Positions 17,476 through 26,994 are shown, counted from the stretch's first letter. The stretch: 64,000 bases of DNA from Pyrinomonadaceae bacterium (GCA_030841085.1 JAVEDP010000022.1:1-64000); one strand, 5' to 3'. The notes: generated by a model not told the origin, from the sequence alone. Numbers and translations: made by a program.

Positions 17476-18015
17476 ATGAACGCGACGATTGATAAAACTG
17501 AATTGAATACCAACGTGCGAACCCGGATGGGCTGGCGCTTCGGCTATCTGCTCGCCAGTTTTGGCATCTACATGGTCGACCAAACAACCAAATCCTGGGC
17601 CGTGCGCACGCTGCGCTTCCAGGGCGATCGCACGATCGTTCAAGGTTTTTTTGATTTCGTATACACCGAAAATCGCGGCATCGCTTTTGGACAATTGCAG
17701 GAAGGCGGTGCGTTTGGGCGTTGGTTTTTTGTCGGCCTGGCGATCGTGGCGGCCACGGCAGTCTTTTATTATTTCGTGCGCACGCCGCGCAGCGATGACC
17801 GCGTGCTCGGCGCCTGCGCCCTGCTGCTGGCCGGAATTGCCGGGAACCTGACGGATCGCGCGCGGCTTGGTTATGTGATCGACTTCGTTGTGCTGCACGC
17901 GCATTCCTATCACTGGCCCACATTCAACGTGGCTGATGCCAGCATCACCATCGGTGCCTTGCTGCTCGCCTTTGATCTGGTTTTTACTAAAAAACCGTCC
18001 GTGGTCAGTGGTTAG
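17476..18015 (+). CDS. lspA: Lipoprotein signal peptidase (SPase II)
   Basis: A 179-residue polytopic membrane aspartyl protease that removes the signal peptide of prolipoproteins after lipidation. I chose the ATG at 17476; an upstream extension to 17404 reads into the repeat element. Motifs: VDQTTKSWAV near the first span, the catalytic Asp in GNLTDRARLGYVIDF and the second in FNVADASITIG. Four hydrophobic segments fit the family. lgt, which carries out the earlier lipidation step, is the next gene. Confidence 0.93.
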   Translation: MNATIDKTELNTNVRTRMGWRFGYLLASFGIYMVDQTTKSWAVRTLRFQGDRTIVQGFFDFVYTENRGIAFGQLQEGGAFGRWFFVGLAIVAATAVFYYFVRTPRSDDRVLGACALLLAGIAGNLTDRARLGYVIDFVVLHAHSYHWPTFNVADASITIGALLLAFDLVFTKKPSVVSG

Positions 18016-18085
18016 CAGTCAGTTGCTCGCTCGGCTAACTAGCTACGACCACTGACCACTGACCACTGACCACTGACCACTGACT
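18001..18085. repeat. GACCACT heptamer repeat with inverted arm
   Basis: At 18047-18084 the heptamer GACCACT/GACCACTG repeats about five times. The left arm at 18001-18025 (GTGGTCAGTGGTTAG) is complementary, so the block can form a hairpin. It overlaps the last codons of lspA and ends eight bases before lgt, replacing any ribosome site there. Confidence 0.8.
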
Positions 18086-18092
18086 TGAAATT

Positions 18093-18929
18093 ATGTTTCC
18101 TGAACTTTTCCGCATCGGCAATTTCCCTATCAACACCTACGGCGTGTTTCTGGCGCTGGCGTTTCTTTGCGCGATCCTGATTGCGGTAAAGCTGGCGGCG
18201 CGCGATGGCTTGCCGAAAGAAAAGATTTACGACCTCAGCTTGTGGATGTTGCTCGCTTCTCTGATCGGCTCCAAGGCGCTCATGTTCTTCACCGAACCCG
18301 AGTATCGCGATCATCCTTTGCAACTTATTTCGCTGGATTTTTTGCGTTCGGGTGGAGTTTTTTATGGCGGCCTTATCGGCGCGGTAATCACTGGCTATTT
18401 CCTGATGAAGCGCTACAAGTTGCCCTGGTGGAAAACGGCAGACGCGTGCGCTCCGGGAATTGCGCTGGGAAATTTCTTTGGACGCTTGGGCTGTTTTTCC
18501 GCCGGCTGCTGCTGGGGAAAGCCAACGACGCTGCCCTGGGGTGTGAAGTTCACCGAGCTGGGCCACGAAATCACCGGCGTGCCCATTGACGTGCCCTTGC
18601 ATCCGACGCAGCTTTACGAATCGTTCTCCATGTTCATTGTTTTCTTTTTTCTGCTGTGGCTGCACAAGCACAAGCGTTTCAACGGCCAGGTGATTCTGTT
18701 CTATGCGCTGCTCTACTCCATCATTCGTTTCTTGATTGAGTTTTTGCGCGACGATCCGCGCGGCGATTTATTTGGACTAACGAGCAGCACTGGCCTTTCC
18801 ACTTCGCAACTGATCAGTATCGTCGTCGGCCTGGGCGCGCTGGTGTTGCTCGTCATTCGCTGGCGTCGTGCGGCGGCTACTAACTCAGCAATAAGCGACC
18901 CAAGCCCGGCCAAAATTTATCCGGCATAG
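18093..18929 (+). CDS. lgt: Prolipoprotein diacylglyceryl transferase
   Basis: A 278-residue integral membrane enzyme that attaches diacylglycerol to the lipobox Cys of prolipoproteins. The family signature appears as GNFFGRLGCFSAGCCWGKP (about residue 130) with HPTQLYES near 170, plus FPINTYGVFLALAFL at the start. Around seven hydrophobic spans are visible. The C-terminal tail is basic and probably cytoplasmic. It lies directly behind lspA and should share its transcript. Confidence 0.93.
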   Translation: MFPELFRIGNFPINTYGVFLALAFLCAILIAVKLAARDGLPKEKIYDLSLWMLLASLIGSKALMFFTEPEYRDHPLQLISLDFLRSGGVFYGGLIGAVITGYFLMKRYKLPWWKTADACAPGIALGNFFGRLGCFSAGCCWGKPTTLPWGVKFTELGHEITGVPIDVPLHPTQLYESFSMFIVFFFLLWLHKHKRFNGQVILFYALLYSIIRFLIEFLRDDPRGDLFGLTSSTGLSTSQLISIVVGLGALVLLVIRWRRAAATNSAISDPSPAKIYPA

Positions 18930-19075
18930 GAATTTTTCCCGCGATCCAAGAGCGGGGGCAAGCCCGCCTTCCCAACCCCGAGCTGATGAGAGATGAGCGC
19001 CCGTTTCGTTACTGCGCGAGCGCTCGGTTACAATGCGCGCAAACAATTCTTTGATCGCAAGAGGAGCAGCCCTTC

Positions 19076-20371
19076 ATGATCCGACCGCAACTTGCCGAGT
19101 TTATGCGCCGCATGGACCAGAAATCAGTAGCCATCATTCCCAGCGCCCGCGAAGCCACGCGGTCCAATGACACGCAGTATCGCTTTCGTCAGGATTCGGA
19201 TTTCTTGTACCTGACGGGCTTTGATGAACCTGACTCAGTCGCGGTCATCGCTCCCTCGCGCGAGCACAAGTACACCTTGTTCGTGCGGCCGCGCGATCCG
19301 GAACAGGAAATCTGGGTGGGACGACGCGCCGGCGTTGAAGGCGCTAAGAGCGAATTTGGCGCGGACGAATCTTTTCCCATTGAAGAGTTTGAAGAAAAGC
19401 TTCAAGACATCCTCGATGGCGCGGAGAAACTCTATTATCGTCTCGGCGCTTACCCGGATTTGGATCACAAAGTCATTCAAAAGATCGCGCAGATGCGCGC
19501 GCTCAATCGCAAGCCAATCCATCCGCCGCGCACTATCATCGACCCCGCCACCATCGTGCACGAGATGCGCGTTTTCAAAAGCGATTCCGAGATTGAGCTG
19601 ATGCAGAAGGCCGCCGACATTGCAGCCGAAGCGCACGTCGAAGCGATGAAAACGGTGCGCCCGGGCATGAAGGAATATGAAGTCGAAGCGCTGGTCGAAC
19701 GAATCTTCCGGCAACGGGGAGCCTCTGGTCCATCTTACAATTCAATCGTTGGCGCGGGCGCAAACGCCACCGTGCTGCATTACATAAACAACGACGGCGA
19801 GTTGCGCGACGGCGACTTGTTGTTGATCGACGCCGGCGCCGAATACAAAGGTTATGCATCCGACATCACCCGCACGTTTCCCATCAACGGTCGTTTCAGC
19901 CCGCCGCAGCGAGAGATTTACGATCTGGTGCTGGAAGCGCAGGTCGCATGCGTCGACATGGTCAGGCCGGGCACCACGCACGATCAACTGAAACAACGAT
20001 CCATCGAAATCTTGACTGAAGGTATGGTCAAGCTGGGATTATTAAAGGGAAAACCGGCGGACCTCATTAAAGAAAAGAAGCACGAACAGTTTTACATGCA
20101 TGGGCTCGGGCACTTGCTGGGGATCGATGTGCACGACGTTGGTGTTTATTACTACGACAGGCAGTCGCGCGCGCTCGAGGCGGGCACGGTGATGACGGTC
20201 GAGCCCGGCATTTACGTTTCGCCGGATACCAAAGACATTCCGGAAAAGTATCTTGGGATTGGCGTGCGCATTGAAGACGACGTGCTGTGCACCAGCAATG
20301 GTCCACGCGTGTTAACTACGAGAGTGCCGAAAGATCCGGGCGAGATTGAAGCGCTGATGGCGGCGGGCTGA
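19076..20371 (+). CDS. pepP: Xaa-Pro aminopeptidase (M24B)
   Basis: A 431-residue metallopeptidase that removes N-terminal residues preceding proline. The N-terminal domain shows RQDSDFLYLTGFDEPDSV. The pita-bread catalytic domain has the metal ligands in LLIDAGAEYKGYASDITRTF (two Asp), GLGHLLGIDVHD (His), TVEPGIY (Glu) and VRIEDD (Glu). All five ligands are present. AGAGGAGC is the ribosome site before the ATG. It is cytoplasmic and stands as a single transcription unit. Confidence 0.93.
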   Translation: MIRPQLAEFMRRMDQKSVAIIPSAREATRSNDTQYRFRQDSDFLYLTGFDEPDSVAVIAPSREHKYTLFVRPRDPEQEIWVGRRAGVEGAKSEFGADESFPIEEFEEKLQDILDGAEKLYYRLGAYPDLDHKVIQKIAQMRALNRKPIHPPRTIIDPATIVHEMRVFKSDSEIELMQKAADIAAEAHVEAMKTVRPGMKEYEVEALVERIFRQRGASGPSYNSIVGAGANATVLHYINNDGELRDGDLLLIDAGAEYKGYASDITRTFPINGRFSPPQREIYDLVLEAQVACVDMVRPGTTHDQLKQRSIEILTEGMVKLGLLKGKPADLIKEKKHEQFYMHGLGHLLGIDVHDVGVYYYDRQSRALEAGTVMTVEPGIYVSPDTKDIPEKYLGIGVRIEDDVLCTSNGPRVLTTRVPKDPGEIEALMAAG

Positions 20372-20394
20372 GCTGCGAAGATCACCTCAATTGG

Positions 20395-20811
20395 CTAACT
20401 GGCTTCGGCAAGAATCTCATTGAGAAAGTCCTTAACACCCGAAACCTGGTAACGTACTGCCTCAAGAAGGTCATTGAGAATTTGAGAATTTGGGAATGCC
20501 CAAGGACTCAGTTCGTTCTCATCTAGCAATTCGAGAACAGCCCGGCTCGTCCAGTATGGGTATTCCTGTTGATCGAACCGTACTCCTAAAGAAAACGACG
20601 GGTTCGGCTTGTCGACTTTGTATCTCTTTTCGTAGAGTCGAAGTGTTCGATCTTTGTAATTGGTTTCGTAAACAACATCCACCCTGGAATTGTTTAGTTC
20701 TGCATTTAAATGGGCAGGCGGTTTAACCGGCTCCCACTTTAAAGATCCTTGTTGAGTCAGTTGCAGGAGTTTTCCAACCGCGTCGATCCACTTATTTTTG
20801 TCTGACGCCAT
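20395..20811 (-). CDS. Protein of unknown function
   Basis: A 138-residue protein with no signal peptide. The N-terminus reads DKNKWIDAVGKLLQLTQQGS, followed by LKWEPVKPP, and the middle is a likely beta-sheet (VDVVYETNYKDRTLRLYEKR). The pattern of a helix followed by W-rich strands recalls small domain proteins paired with accessory genes, but I know no family name. It starts one base after the stop of the gene at 20813, so the two are one operon, probably an accessory cassette behind the DHH gene. Confidence 0.6.
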   Translation of the reverse strand: MASDKNKWIDAVGKLLQLTQQGSLKWEPVKPPAHLNAELNNSRVDVVYETNYKDRTLRLYEKRYKVDKPNPSFSLGVRFDQQEYPYWTSRAVLELLDENELSPWAFPNSQILNDLLEAVRYQVSGVKDFLNEILAEAS

Positions 20812-20812
20812 T

Positions 20813-21265
20813 TTATGCCTCCCAACCTAAGTCCTTCTGGTAGTCCTTTAGTTCTTCAATCACTTTTATAATTTCTATGTGAACCTTTCTCACTTGAGAT
20901 TGATTGTCACGCCTAACCTCGCATTGGTCAACATAATCCCGCACGCGCTTTACTGAATTTTTGGGTTCGCCTTTGAGTTTGTCTGTCAGAGTCTTCAGCT
21001 TCGAGCCTATTTTGCCAAGCTCTTCCGCGATCTGAGTGGTAGACCCGGAATAATCGTTAAGATATTCAGAGAGCTTAGAAGCCATTATTTGGAGATCCCC
21101 GATCAATTCGGGACCTCTTACTCTGAGTTTATACAGCGACCGCAATTTACGCGTTTCAAGTAGTACCCATATGGTCGCTATCAAGCTCGCGATCGAAAAA
21201 ACACTACCGATCTTTGAAACCGTTTCCCAACTAACGAATGCTTGAACGTAAAACAGGAACGACAT
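20813..21265 (-). CDS. Membrane-anchored coiled-coil protein of unknown function
   Basis: The ATG at 21265 gives 150 residues; a TTG at 21292 would overlap the preceding gene. An N-terminal span (IGSVFSIASLIATIWVLLET) is followed by a charged helical region (QIAEELGKIGSKLKTLTDK) that looks like a coiled coil. The gene is 10 bases behind the DHH phosphoesterase and one base ahead of the 20395 gene. Partner and function are unknown. Confidence 0.6.
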   Translation of the reverse strand: MSFLFYVQAFVSWETVSKIGSVFSIASLIATIWVLLETRKLRSLYKLRVRGPELIGDLQIMASKLSEYLNDYSGSTTQIAEELGKIGSKLKTLTDKLKGEPKNSVKRVRDYVDQCEVRRDNQSQVRKVHIEIIKVIEELKDYQKDLGWEA

Positions 21266-21275
21266 TGGCTGAATA

Positions 21276-22244
21276 CTACATCCTGTCTTCAAGTAGCGAA
21301 AGCTCTTCCACGATTTCGCTCATGGCATTCCTTGCAAGTTCTATTTCATCAGGCTTAAAAGAGATCGCGCCAACCACTGCATGACCGCCGCCGCCGTAGC
21401 GTTCGCAAATTTTGGCAATGTTGTGGGTTCGTGGTGTGGGCGACCAGGGATTTGAGCCGACTGAAATTTTGGTGCGCTGAGAACCGCGCGTGAGAGCGAC
21501 CGAATAAGTTGTGTCAGGATAGAGATAGTAAGGAATGAATTTGTTGAAGCCTTCGTAACCTTCGTCGATGAGATCAAATCGCACCACGCCATTCTCAAAA
21601 ACAGCCTTGCGGCGAATTGTTTCCAGCGTCTCAAGATGCTGTTTAAGAATGGGTTTGAAGCGCCGCTGAACTTCTTCGCTGGTCGCAACTTCGTCGAGCG
21701 ACTTCACTGCCAGCTCGCGGATTGCCGTCTCAACAAAACTGTCGTCCGGGTCGGCTTCGATCACCTGCATCAATTGCAGCGCCGGCTCTTTCAGCTCCAC
21801 GCATTGCGCCGCCGACTCGTACAACGCGCCGTCGATAATGTGTGCCCAACTTACGAGCGACTTGATTGGCGCATCGTCATAGCCAAATTGCGAGTGTGCG
21901 ATGTCGGCGATAAATTCCGTGCAGGACTTGCGCGTGGCATCGAGAAACTTCTTTCCTGATTTATCGGCGCGGAAATGCGCTTCGTCTTCGGGGGTAAGAA
22001 ACGCCGACTGATGATGATCAAACCACCAGGTCAGCTTGTCCGAAGGCGCATACTTGAAGTCCACAATCGCGTTTTCGTCGCCGTCAAACAGTTTTAGATC
22101 AAACAGGTTTCCCGGGCGATGCAGCAAACCGCCGTAATTGACTTCCGCTTCCGGATGAATGCGTTCTTTGTAAAAGCGCGTGAAGACCGCCGCCGAGGCG
22201 ACGCCGTCAAAACAATGACCGTGATAGAGCAGACGAAGTTTCAT
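21276..22244 (-). CDS. DHH-family phosphoesterase
   Basis: A 322-residue protein of the DHH/DHHA1 superfamily, Mn-dependent enzymes that split phosphoester bonds in nucleotides or short oligonucleotides. The N-terminus begins with [17 protein letters not shown], the DHH motif itself is in [11 protein letters not shown], and the C-terminal DHHA1-type motif is [12 protein letters not shown]. Metal-binding residues seem complete. It is shorter than RecJ and lacks its extra domains, so an oligonuclease or cyclic-dinucleotide type activity is more likely than RecJ function. Which substrate is used cannot be told from the sequence. Confidence 0.85.
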   Translation of the reverse strand: MKLRLLYHGHCFDGVASAAVFTRFYKERIHPEAEVNYGGLLHRPGNLFDLKLFDGDENAIVDFKYAPSDKLTWWFDHHQSAFLTPEDEAHFRADKSGKKFLDATRKSCTEFIADIAHSQFGYDDAPIKSLVSWAHIIDGALYESAAQCVELKEPALQLMQVIEADPDDSFVETAIRELAVKSLDEVATSEEVQRRFKPILKQHLETLETIRRKAVFENGVVRFDLIDEGYEGFNKFIPYYLYPDTTYSVALTRGSQRTKISVGSNPWSPTPRTHNIAKICERYGGGGHAVVGAISFKPDEIELARNAMSEIVEELSLLEDRM

Positions 22245-22430
22245 GGTTTAGGTTAACAAGGCCCAAGCGGTTCAGAGTCCAACCTTCAGGTTGCCTCTTA
22301 CGAAAGCGTCAAGCTACAGCTTGTACTCTGAACTGCCGGCCTCTAGCTCAATCGGTTGACTGAGTCCAAAAAAGAGTCGGCCATAGTACCAACGAAGGCC
22401 GCATATCGTAAATCGTGAATTGTAAATAGG

Positions 22431-22459
22431 AAAAAAAAGGGCACGCCCAGACGTGCCCC
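22431..22459 (-). terminator. Intrinsic terminator of the thiol-redox operon
   Basis: On the minus strand, GGGGCACGTCTGGGCGTGCCC folds as a stem and is followed by eight T. It lies 28 bases behind the stop of the 22487 gene. The rest of the gap 22245-22486 holds only a loose inverted repeat near 22270-22335. Confidence 0.85.
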
Positions 22460-22486
22460 TACCGAATCATTCAAGCTGAGCAGTTC

Positions 22487-23104
22487 TCAGTTCTTACAAG
22501 GCTCGATGGCTGCGGTTTTCGTGTTCAATCGTTCAGCAATGAATTTGTCGACGTCCGCCTCGATCAATTCGCCATTCACGACCCACGCTTTTTCAGTCAA
22601 CACATCGCCGGTCTTGTTGAGCGATGCCGGGTCGAGAAAAATATTCCACGGCGAACCCCACTTGCGCGTGTCGCCGGTCAATTGCCGGTAGCTGTAGTGC
22701 GCCGTCTTGTCGCGATCTTCGCGAAGTTCCGATTCACTAACCACCGGATAAGGCAGACCTTCGGGCGCAAAGAAAGTATTGACCGCATCGCGCGTGCCGT
22801 ATTCGCTGACACCGATCACCTGAAAACCCTGGTCCTTGTATTTCTCATAAAGCTTCGCAGCCACTGGCGCTTCGTTGCGCCAGTTGGGACACCATGGCGC
22901 GAAGTAAACCACCATCACCAATCTCTTTCCCTGGACCAACGAGCGCAGGTCAACCGGCTTATTGTCTTTCAGAGAATTCAGCGTCCAGTTCTTGTAGTTA
23001 ACGGTTTTCTCAACGAGCGGCGAATACTCGTGACCGTCCTGTGCGCGTGCCGAGCTCGGAATGAACATCAGCGCAAGTATCAAGGCGACAAAAAAAGTTT
23101 TCAT
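22487..23104 (-). CDS. Exported thioredoxin-fold protein with altered WCPNW site
   Basis: A 205-residue TlpA-like protein with a signal peptide (MKTFFVALILALMFIPSSARA). The active-site loop reads FAPWCPNWRNE, so the first Cys is kept while the resolving Cys is Trp. A cis-proline region is less clear. Only one further Cys is present, close to the C-terminus. This may be a one-Cys peroxidase or chaperone-like variant rather than a disulfide reductase. It is the last gene of the operon after the CcdA-TlpA fusion. Confidence 0.8.
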   Translation of the reverse strand: MKTFFVALILALMFIPSSARAQDGHEYSPLVEKTVNYKNWTLNSLKDNKPVDLRSLVQGKRLVMVVYFAPWCPNWRNEAPVAAKLYEKYKDQGFQVIGVSEYGTRDAVNTFFAPEGLPYPVVSESELREDRDKTAHYSYRQLTGDTRKWGSPWNIFLDPASLNKTGDVLTEKAWVVNGELIEADVDKFIAERLNTKTAAIEPCKN

Positions 23105-23128
23105 GGGAACATACTCCTCGAGCGTAGC

Positions 23129-24355
23129 CTATTTTCCATTCTGCGCGGTGGCAGACGGCTCATCAAGCAAAGGTTTCACGACCGCTTCCCATCCTTCGCG
23201 ATCGCGCGCGCCGATAATCTTCTGGCGAATGCGCCCCTCGCGGTCTATCAAATAAGTTGTCGGCAGCGGCGTGCCGCCAAACTTTGCTTTCGCGTCGTCG
23301 CCGCCGACCAGTACCTGGTATTCAAACTTGCGAACATCTTTCTGATACGCATTGACGCCCTCGGCGGTATCTTCCAGCGACGCGCCAATAACCTTTAGGC
23401 CTTTGCCTTCGAGTTCGTGCTGCATTGCATTCAACACCGGAATTTCTTCGCGACAGGGAATGCACCAGGTGGCCCAAAAGTTTAGCAGCACTACCTGACC
23501 ACGCAGTTGGCCCAAAGTAAATGGGTCGCCAGTCAATGTTTGAAACTGTACCTCAGGCGCCGCTTCAAAATTCGCGTTCGCCGGCGTTGTAGTGCTGGCG
23601 GTCGATGGCTTAACTTTTATCCAGCCTTCAGCATTGGGCAACCATGCCGCCAGTTTCGAACTCGTCAGCAGCGTCGATTGCCCGCTCATCACCAACAACC
23701 CGACGACGATCAGCACCACGCCGGAAACCACCTCAACTTTGTGCAGGTGCTTGCGAAACTTTCCGTAGAACGCGAGAAACTGATTAATTCCCAGCCCCGT
23801 CAATAGAAATGGCACTGCCAAACCGGCCGAGTAAAACGCTGAAAGCGTTAGGCCACTGCGCCAACCGCCGCTCGTGGCCGCCAATCCGATAATGCCGCCC
23901 AGGATTGGACCAATGCACGGCGTCCAACCGGCCGCAAAAGCGATGCCCAGCGTAAACGAGCCCAACGGGCCGCGCGGTTTGTCATTGGAAAAGAACCGTG
24001 TGTCTTTGTAGAGCGTGGCGATTTTCAAAAGTCCGATGAGCTGAAGTCCGAAAGCGATGATGATCAGCCCACCTATCACGCGCACCCAAATGTTGTTGAT
24101 GATCGCCGCGCCGATCAGTCCGGCAGTTGTTCCCAGCGCCAGAAAAATTACCGAGAGCCCGGCGTTGAACGCGAGCGAGTTAAGAATAACTGCGCGCCGA
24201 GCAGTCGTGCTCGAGCCGCCTTCTTTCAAACGGTCGATGCTGACGCCGGACATCAGCGAGATGTAACCGGGCACCAGCGGCAAGACGCAGGGAGATAGAA
24301 ACGACAACACGCCGGCGATGAACGCGATTCCGATTGTTATGTTTTGGTCCTGCAT
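23129..24355 (-). CDS. CcdA-like membrane electron carrier fused to a TlpA thioredoxin domain
   Basis: A 408-residue fusion. Residues 1-250 form a DsbD/CcdA-type transporter with six hydrophobic spans and the Cys-Pro motifs LSFLSPCVLPLVPGYIS and AAGWTPCIGPILGGI. Residues 270-400 form a periplasmic thioredoxin domain with FWATWCIPCREE and the cis-proline strand GGTPLPTTYLID. Such proteins move electrons from cytoplasmic thioredoxin to the periplasm for cytochrome c maturation or disulfide reduction. The start lies one base behind the upstream TlpA gene, so the operon is tight. Confidence 0.9.
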   Translation of the reverse strand: MQDQNITIGIAFIAGVLSFLSPCVLPLVPGYISLMSGVSIDRLKEGGSSTTARRAVILNSLAFNAGLSVIFLALGTTAGLIGAAIINNIWVRVIGGLIIIAFGLQLIGLLKIATLYKDTRFFSNDKPRGPLGSFTLGIAFAAGWTPCIGPILGGIIGLAATSGGWRSGLTLSAFYSAGLAVPFLLTGLGINQFLAFYGKFRKHLHKVEVVSGVVLIVVGLLVMSGQSTLLTSSKLAAWLPNAEGWIKVKPSTASTTTPANANFEAAPEVQFQTLTGDPFTLGQLRGQVVLLNFWATWCIPCREEIPVLNAMQHELEGKGLKVIGASLEDTAEGVNAYQKDVRKFEYQVLVGGDDAKAKFGGTPLPTTYLIDREGRIRQKIIGARDREGWEAVVKPLLDEPSATAQNGK

Positions 24356-24356
24356 G

Positions 24357-25712
24357 TTACCTGGCGCTCACTGTCTCGCTGCTCTTTACAGTTTCTTCAG
24401 CCATCACTTTCTCAATCATTTTGCCGAGCGCCGCAATTTCCTCGGCACTCGCGCCCATCGATATGTATCTCATTCTTCCCTGGCGGTCGATCAGAAACGA
24501 CATCGGGATGGTAAACACGCCGTAGTTCAAATCATTGACCGAAGATTCGGCTATCGCAAAACCGTATGGCAAACGATTCCTCTTTTTAAAACTGCGCAGA
24601 TAGACCAGCTCTTCGCCGCGCGTTGCTTTATGGCCATCCGCCTCGCCGAAATAGTTTGTCATCCCGAGAATGACCAGTCCCTTGTCCTTATAGGCTTCAT
24701 GCCATTGTTGGAGCCTGGGAAAAGTATAGCGGCATGGACCACACCAGGTCGCCCAGAAATCCAGCAGCACGACCTGGCCGCGCAATTCAGAAAGTTTCAC
24801 CGGCGCTTGATCGATCCACTGCGTCGCCACGATTTCCGGCAGCTTACTCGCGTCCTTTGGCAACTCACTAAAAACACCGCGCAGGTCAATCGCGCGGTCC
24901 AGCCCGTTGAGCCGAATGTTGGCGAGCCGCAGCAGGTTTCCGGACGGCAACGCCAACGCCAGCTTGCGCAAGTCCTGCACGGTGGCAATCGCTTCGGCTT
25001 TCCGATTCGAATTGACGTAAGCCTCGGCCAAAAATGAAGCGGCTTTGAAAAGCATGTCGTCGCGCCGAAGCGTATTTATGCCCTGGTTGGGAACAACCAT
25101 CCGCGCAATCTTGGCCATTTGCTGCGCATGTGCCGCCATGCGCTGGTAGTCCTTCGTTTTTTGAAGCAGCTCCGTAACCAGCGACTCCATTCCAAACCAT
25201 TCGGCCAAAGTCTGCGGTTGGTTGTTTCCATAATCGGCCACCGCGCGTTCAGCTTCCGCAATCAAGCCTTTGCGAGTCGAGTAAAGTACGACAACCGCGC
25301 GCGCGAGTTGCGCGTTCTGGCCGCTCGCTTCGCCACCGAGATAGTGGCCCATCGCTTCGAGCGCTCCATCGCCGTTACCAGCCAGGTGATAAAGCATGCC
25401 CAGATAAAACTGATCCATCTCGGATAGCGAGCTGCGCGAATGCAAAACTTCAGCATACTTCGCGGCCAAATCTTTTTGTTCCTGCTTTGTCTTCGCTTCC
25501 AGGTTTGAATCGTAAGCAAGTTTTTGTTTATTGAACTCGGCGTACTTTTTTTCGAGGTACTTGTCGGCTTCAGCGAACAACACATTGGCAGGTCGCGTAT
25601 CGGGCGCCAGGGACAGGTTATTGGCTGTTGGCGGTGACTGGCCGCGCGCGCTTGCGGTCGCCAGCAACACGACCGTGACGAGGGTGGGTAAAACTTTGCT
25701 CGTGAACTTCAT
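24357..25712 (-). CDS. Exported TlpA-family thioredoxin with long helical N-domain
   Basis: A 451-residue protein. After a signal peptide (about residues 1-24), residues 30-290 are helical and TPR-like (SEMDQFYLGMLYHLAGNGDG). Residues 300-440 are a thioredoxin domain with FWATWCGPCRYTFP and the IPMSFLIDRQGR cis-proline strand. The redox Cys pair is complete. It probably works in the periplasm as a disulfide reductase supplied by the CcdA-type protein encoded next. It seems to be first in the operon; thiO lies 17 bases upstream on the same strand and may be co-transcribed. Confidence 0.87.
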   Translation of the reverse strand: MKFTSKVLPTLVTVVLLATASARGQSPPTANNLSLAPDTRPANVLFAEADKYLEKKYAEFNKQKLAYDSNLEAKTKQEQKDLAAKYAEVLHSRSSLSEMDQFYLGMLYHLAGNGDGALEAMGHYLGGEASGQNAQLARAVVVLYSTRKGLIAEAERAVADYGNNQPQTLAEWFGMESLVTELLQKTKDYQRMAAHAQQMAKIARMVVPNQGINTLRRDDMLFKAASFLAEAYVNSNRKAEAIATVQDLRKLALALPSGNLLRLANIRLNGLDRAIDLRGVFSELPKDASKLPEIVATQWIDQAPVKLSELRGQVVLLDFWATWCGPCRYTFPRLQQWHEAYKDKGLVILGMTNYFGEADGHKATRGEELVYLRSFKKRNRLPYGFAIAESSVNDLNYGVFTIPMSFLIDRQGRMRYISMGASAEEIAALGKMIEKVMAEETVKSSETVSAR

Positions 25713-25729
25713 TTTACTTCAGTCGGATG

Positions 25730-26869
25730 TCAACGACTTGACACGAGTTGAAAACGATCAGGCGAAAAAATCTGCAAGGGCGGGGAAACTTCTTCGTCAA
25801 CAATCACATTAGCAAGCAGTTCCGCCGTGATGGGCGTCAACAATATGCCGTTGCGATAGTGCCCGGTCGCATAAAATGCCCCTGCAATTTCAGCACAAGG
25901 ACCGAGTACTGGCAAACCGTCAGCGGCACGCGGCCGCAATCCAGCCCAGGTAGATGCGAGCGGCAGGGCTGCGATCGCCGGAGTAATCTCAAGCGCAGAC
26001 GCGACAATTGATTGAACGCCTGCCGCAGTGACGCGCTTATCAAAGCCAGCGTGTTCCGTCGTTGAACCGGCCAATAATCTTCCATCGCGACGGGGCACGA
26101 TGTAACCGCGCGGGCTGTAAATCACGTGCCGCGCAATCTGCGGAGTCGCTTCGAATGAAACCATCTGGCCGCGGACTGGTTCGATGCGCGGGTTTGGCAG
26201 CGCTTCGTTTATGACCTGGCTGGTCCATGCGCCTCCGGCGATCACAACTTTTTCACAGGCGACAAACCCGCGCGAAGTTTCAATACCGGTCACGCGATTT
26301 CGATTCAGTTTCAAAGAGTCAACTGAGACTCCGGTCCACACATTTACCCCGAGCGCTTCATTCGCCGTTGCCAGCGCACTTATCAGTCTGCGATTTTCCA
26401 CCTGAGTATCGAACGGAAATCTCAGCGCCGCGCGCACCCCGTCGGAGATGCAGGGTTCATGCAACCGCGCCGCTTCAGCAGACAACTTTTCGACTTCCAG
26501 GCCGGCGCGTGTTTGCCATTGATAACGCTGCTCGAGTTCGCGCTCGTCTTCCTCGGTAAACGCCAAATACAACGTGCCCGAAGTTTCAAGCTCGATGTCG
26601 ATGCCGGTTTCCTCGTAGAGAGATTGCGCGAAGGCGGGATACAAGTCGCGGCTTTGGCAACAGAGTTGAAAGAAATCGCCGGCACTATCGGCTTCCGCCT
26701 GCGGCGCGAGCATTCCGGCTGCGGCTGAGGAAGCTTCGGCTCCCAAACTCGAACGCTCGACAATCAACACATCGCGCGCGCCGCGTTGCGCAAGCGCACG
26801 CGCAATAGCCAAGCCGATGACGCCGCCGCCGATGATTGTTACGTCAGCAGTTTTTATCGGCTCAGTCAT
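25730..26869 (-). CDS. thiO: Glycine oxidase ThiO
   Basis: A 379-residue FAD-dependent amine oxidase that converts glycine to iminoglycine for the thiazole part of thiamine. The N-terminal FAD site reads VTIIGGGVIGLAIARALAQR, followed by EASSAAAGMLAP, typical of ThiO. The C-terminus has STWAGLRPRAADGLPVLGP and GHYRNGILLTP. Length is normal. The only other thiamine gene in the window is thiC at 58805, far away and under a TPP riboswitch; no riboswitch is visible here. It lies at the head of the minus-strand run leading into the redox operon. Confidence 0.88.
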   Translation of the reverse strand: MTEPIKTADVTIIGGGVIGLAIARALAQRGARDVLIVERSSLGAEASSAAAGMLAPQAEADSAGDFFQLCCQSRDLYPAFAQSLYEETGIDIELETSGTLYLAFTEEDERELEQRYQWQTRAGLEVEKLSAEAARLHEPCISDGVRAALRFPFDTQVENRRLISALATANEALGVNVWTGVSVDSLKLNRNRVTGIETSRGFVACEKVVIAGGAWTSQVINEALPNPRIEPVRGQMVSFEATPQIARHVIYSPRGYIVPRRDGRLLAGSTTEHAGFDKRVTAAGVQSIVASALEITPAIAALPLASTWAGLRPRAADGLPVLGPCAEIAGAFYATGHYRNGILLTPITAELLANVIVDEEVSPPLQIFSPDRFQLVSSR

Positions 26870-26892
26870 GTCGTTACTTGCTAATTAACATC

Positions 26893-26990
26893 GGGAGGTC
26901 TTTGACTTGGTCTTTGGACTTTGGTCTTGGAACCATTATGCTTAGGTAATAAAAACAAAGTCCAAAGACCAAAAACCAAAGACCGAGATT
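26893..26990. repeat. Inverted pair of short tandem repeats (GTCTTTGG / CCAAAGAC type)
   Basis: Left arm at 26897-26935 repeats units such as GGTCTTTGGACTTT; right arm at 26957-26987 repeats the complement (CAAAGTCCAAAGACC). It fills the whole divergent gap between thiO and the isocitrate dehydrogenase gene. Confidence 0.75.
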
Positions 26991-26994
26991 GATT

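Noticed and set aside
18047-18084. CRISPR-like regular repeats
   Set aside because: The heptamer is continuous, without spacers, so this is a tandem repeat and not a CRISPR array.
22335-22382. tRNA-like 5' half (CTCTAGCTCAATCGGTTGA)
   Set aside because: There is a D-arm-like stretch but no anticodon stem and no T-arm GTTCRA sequence downstream, so it is not a tRNA; at most a fragment.
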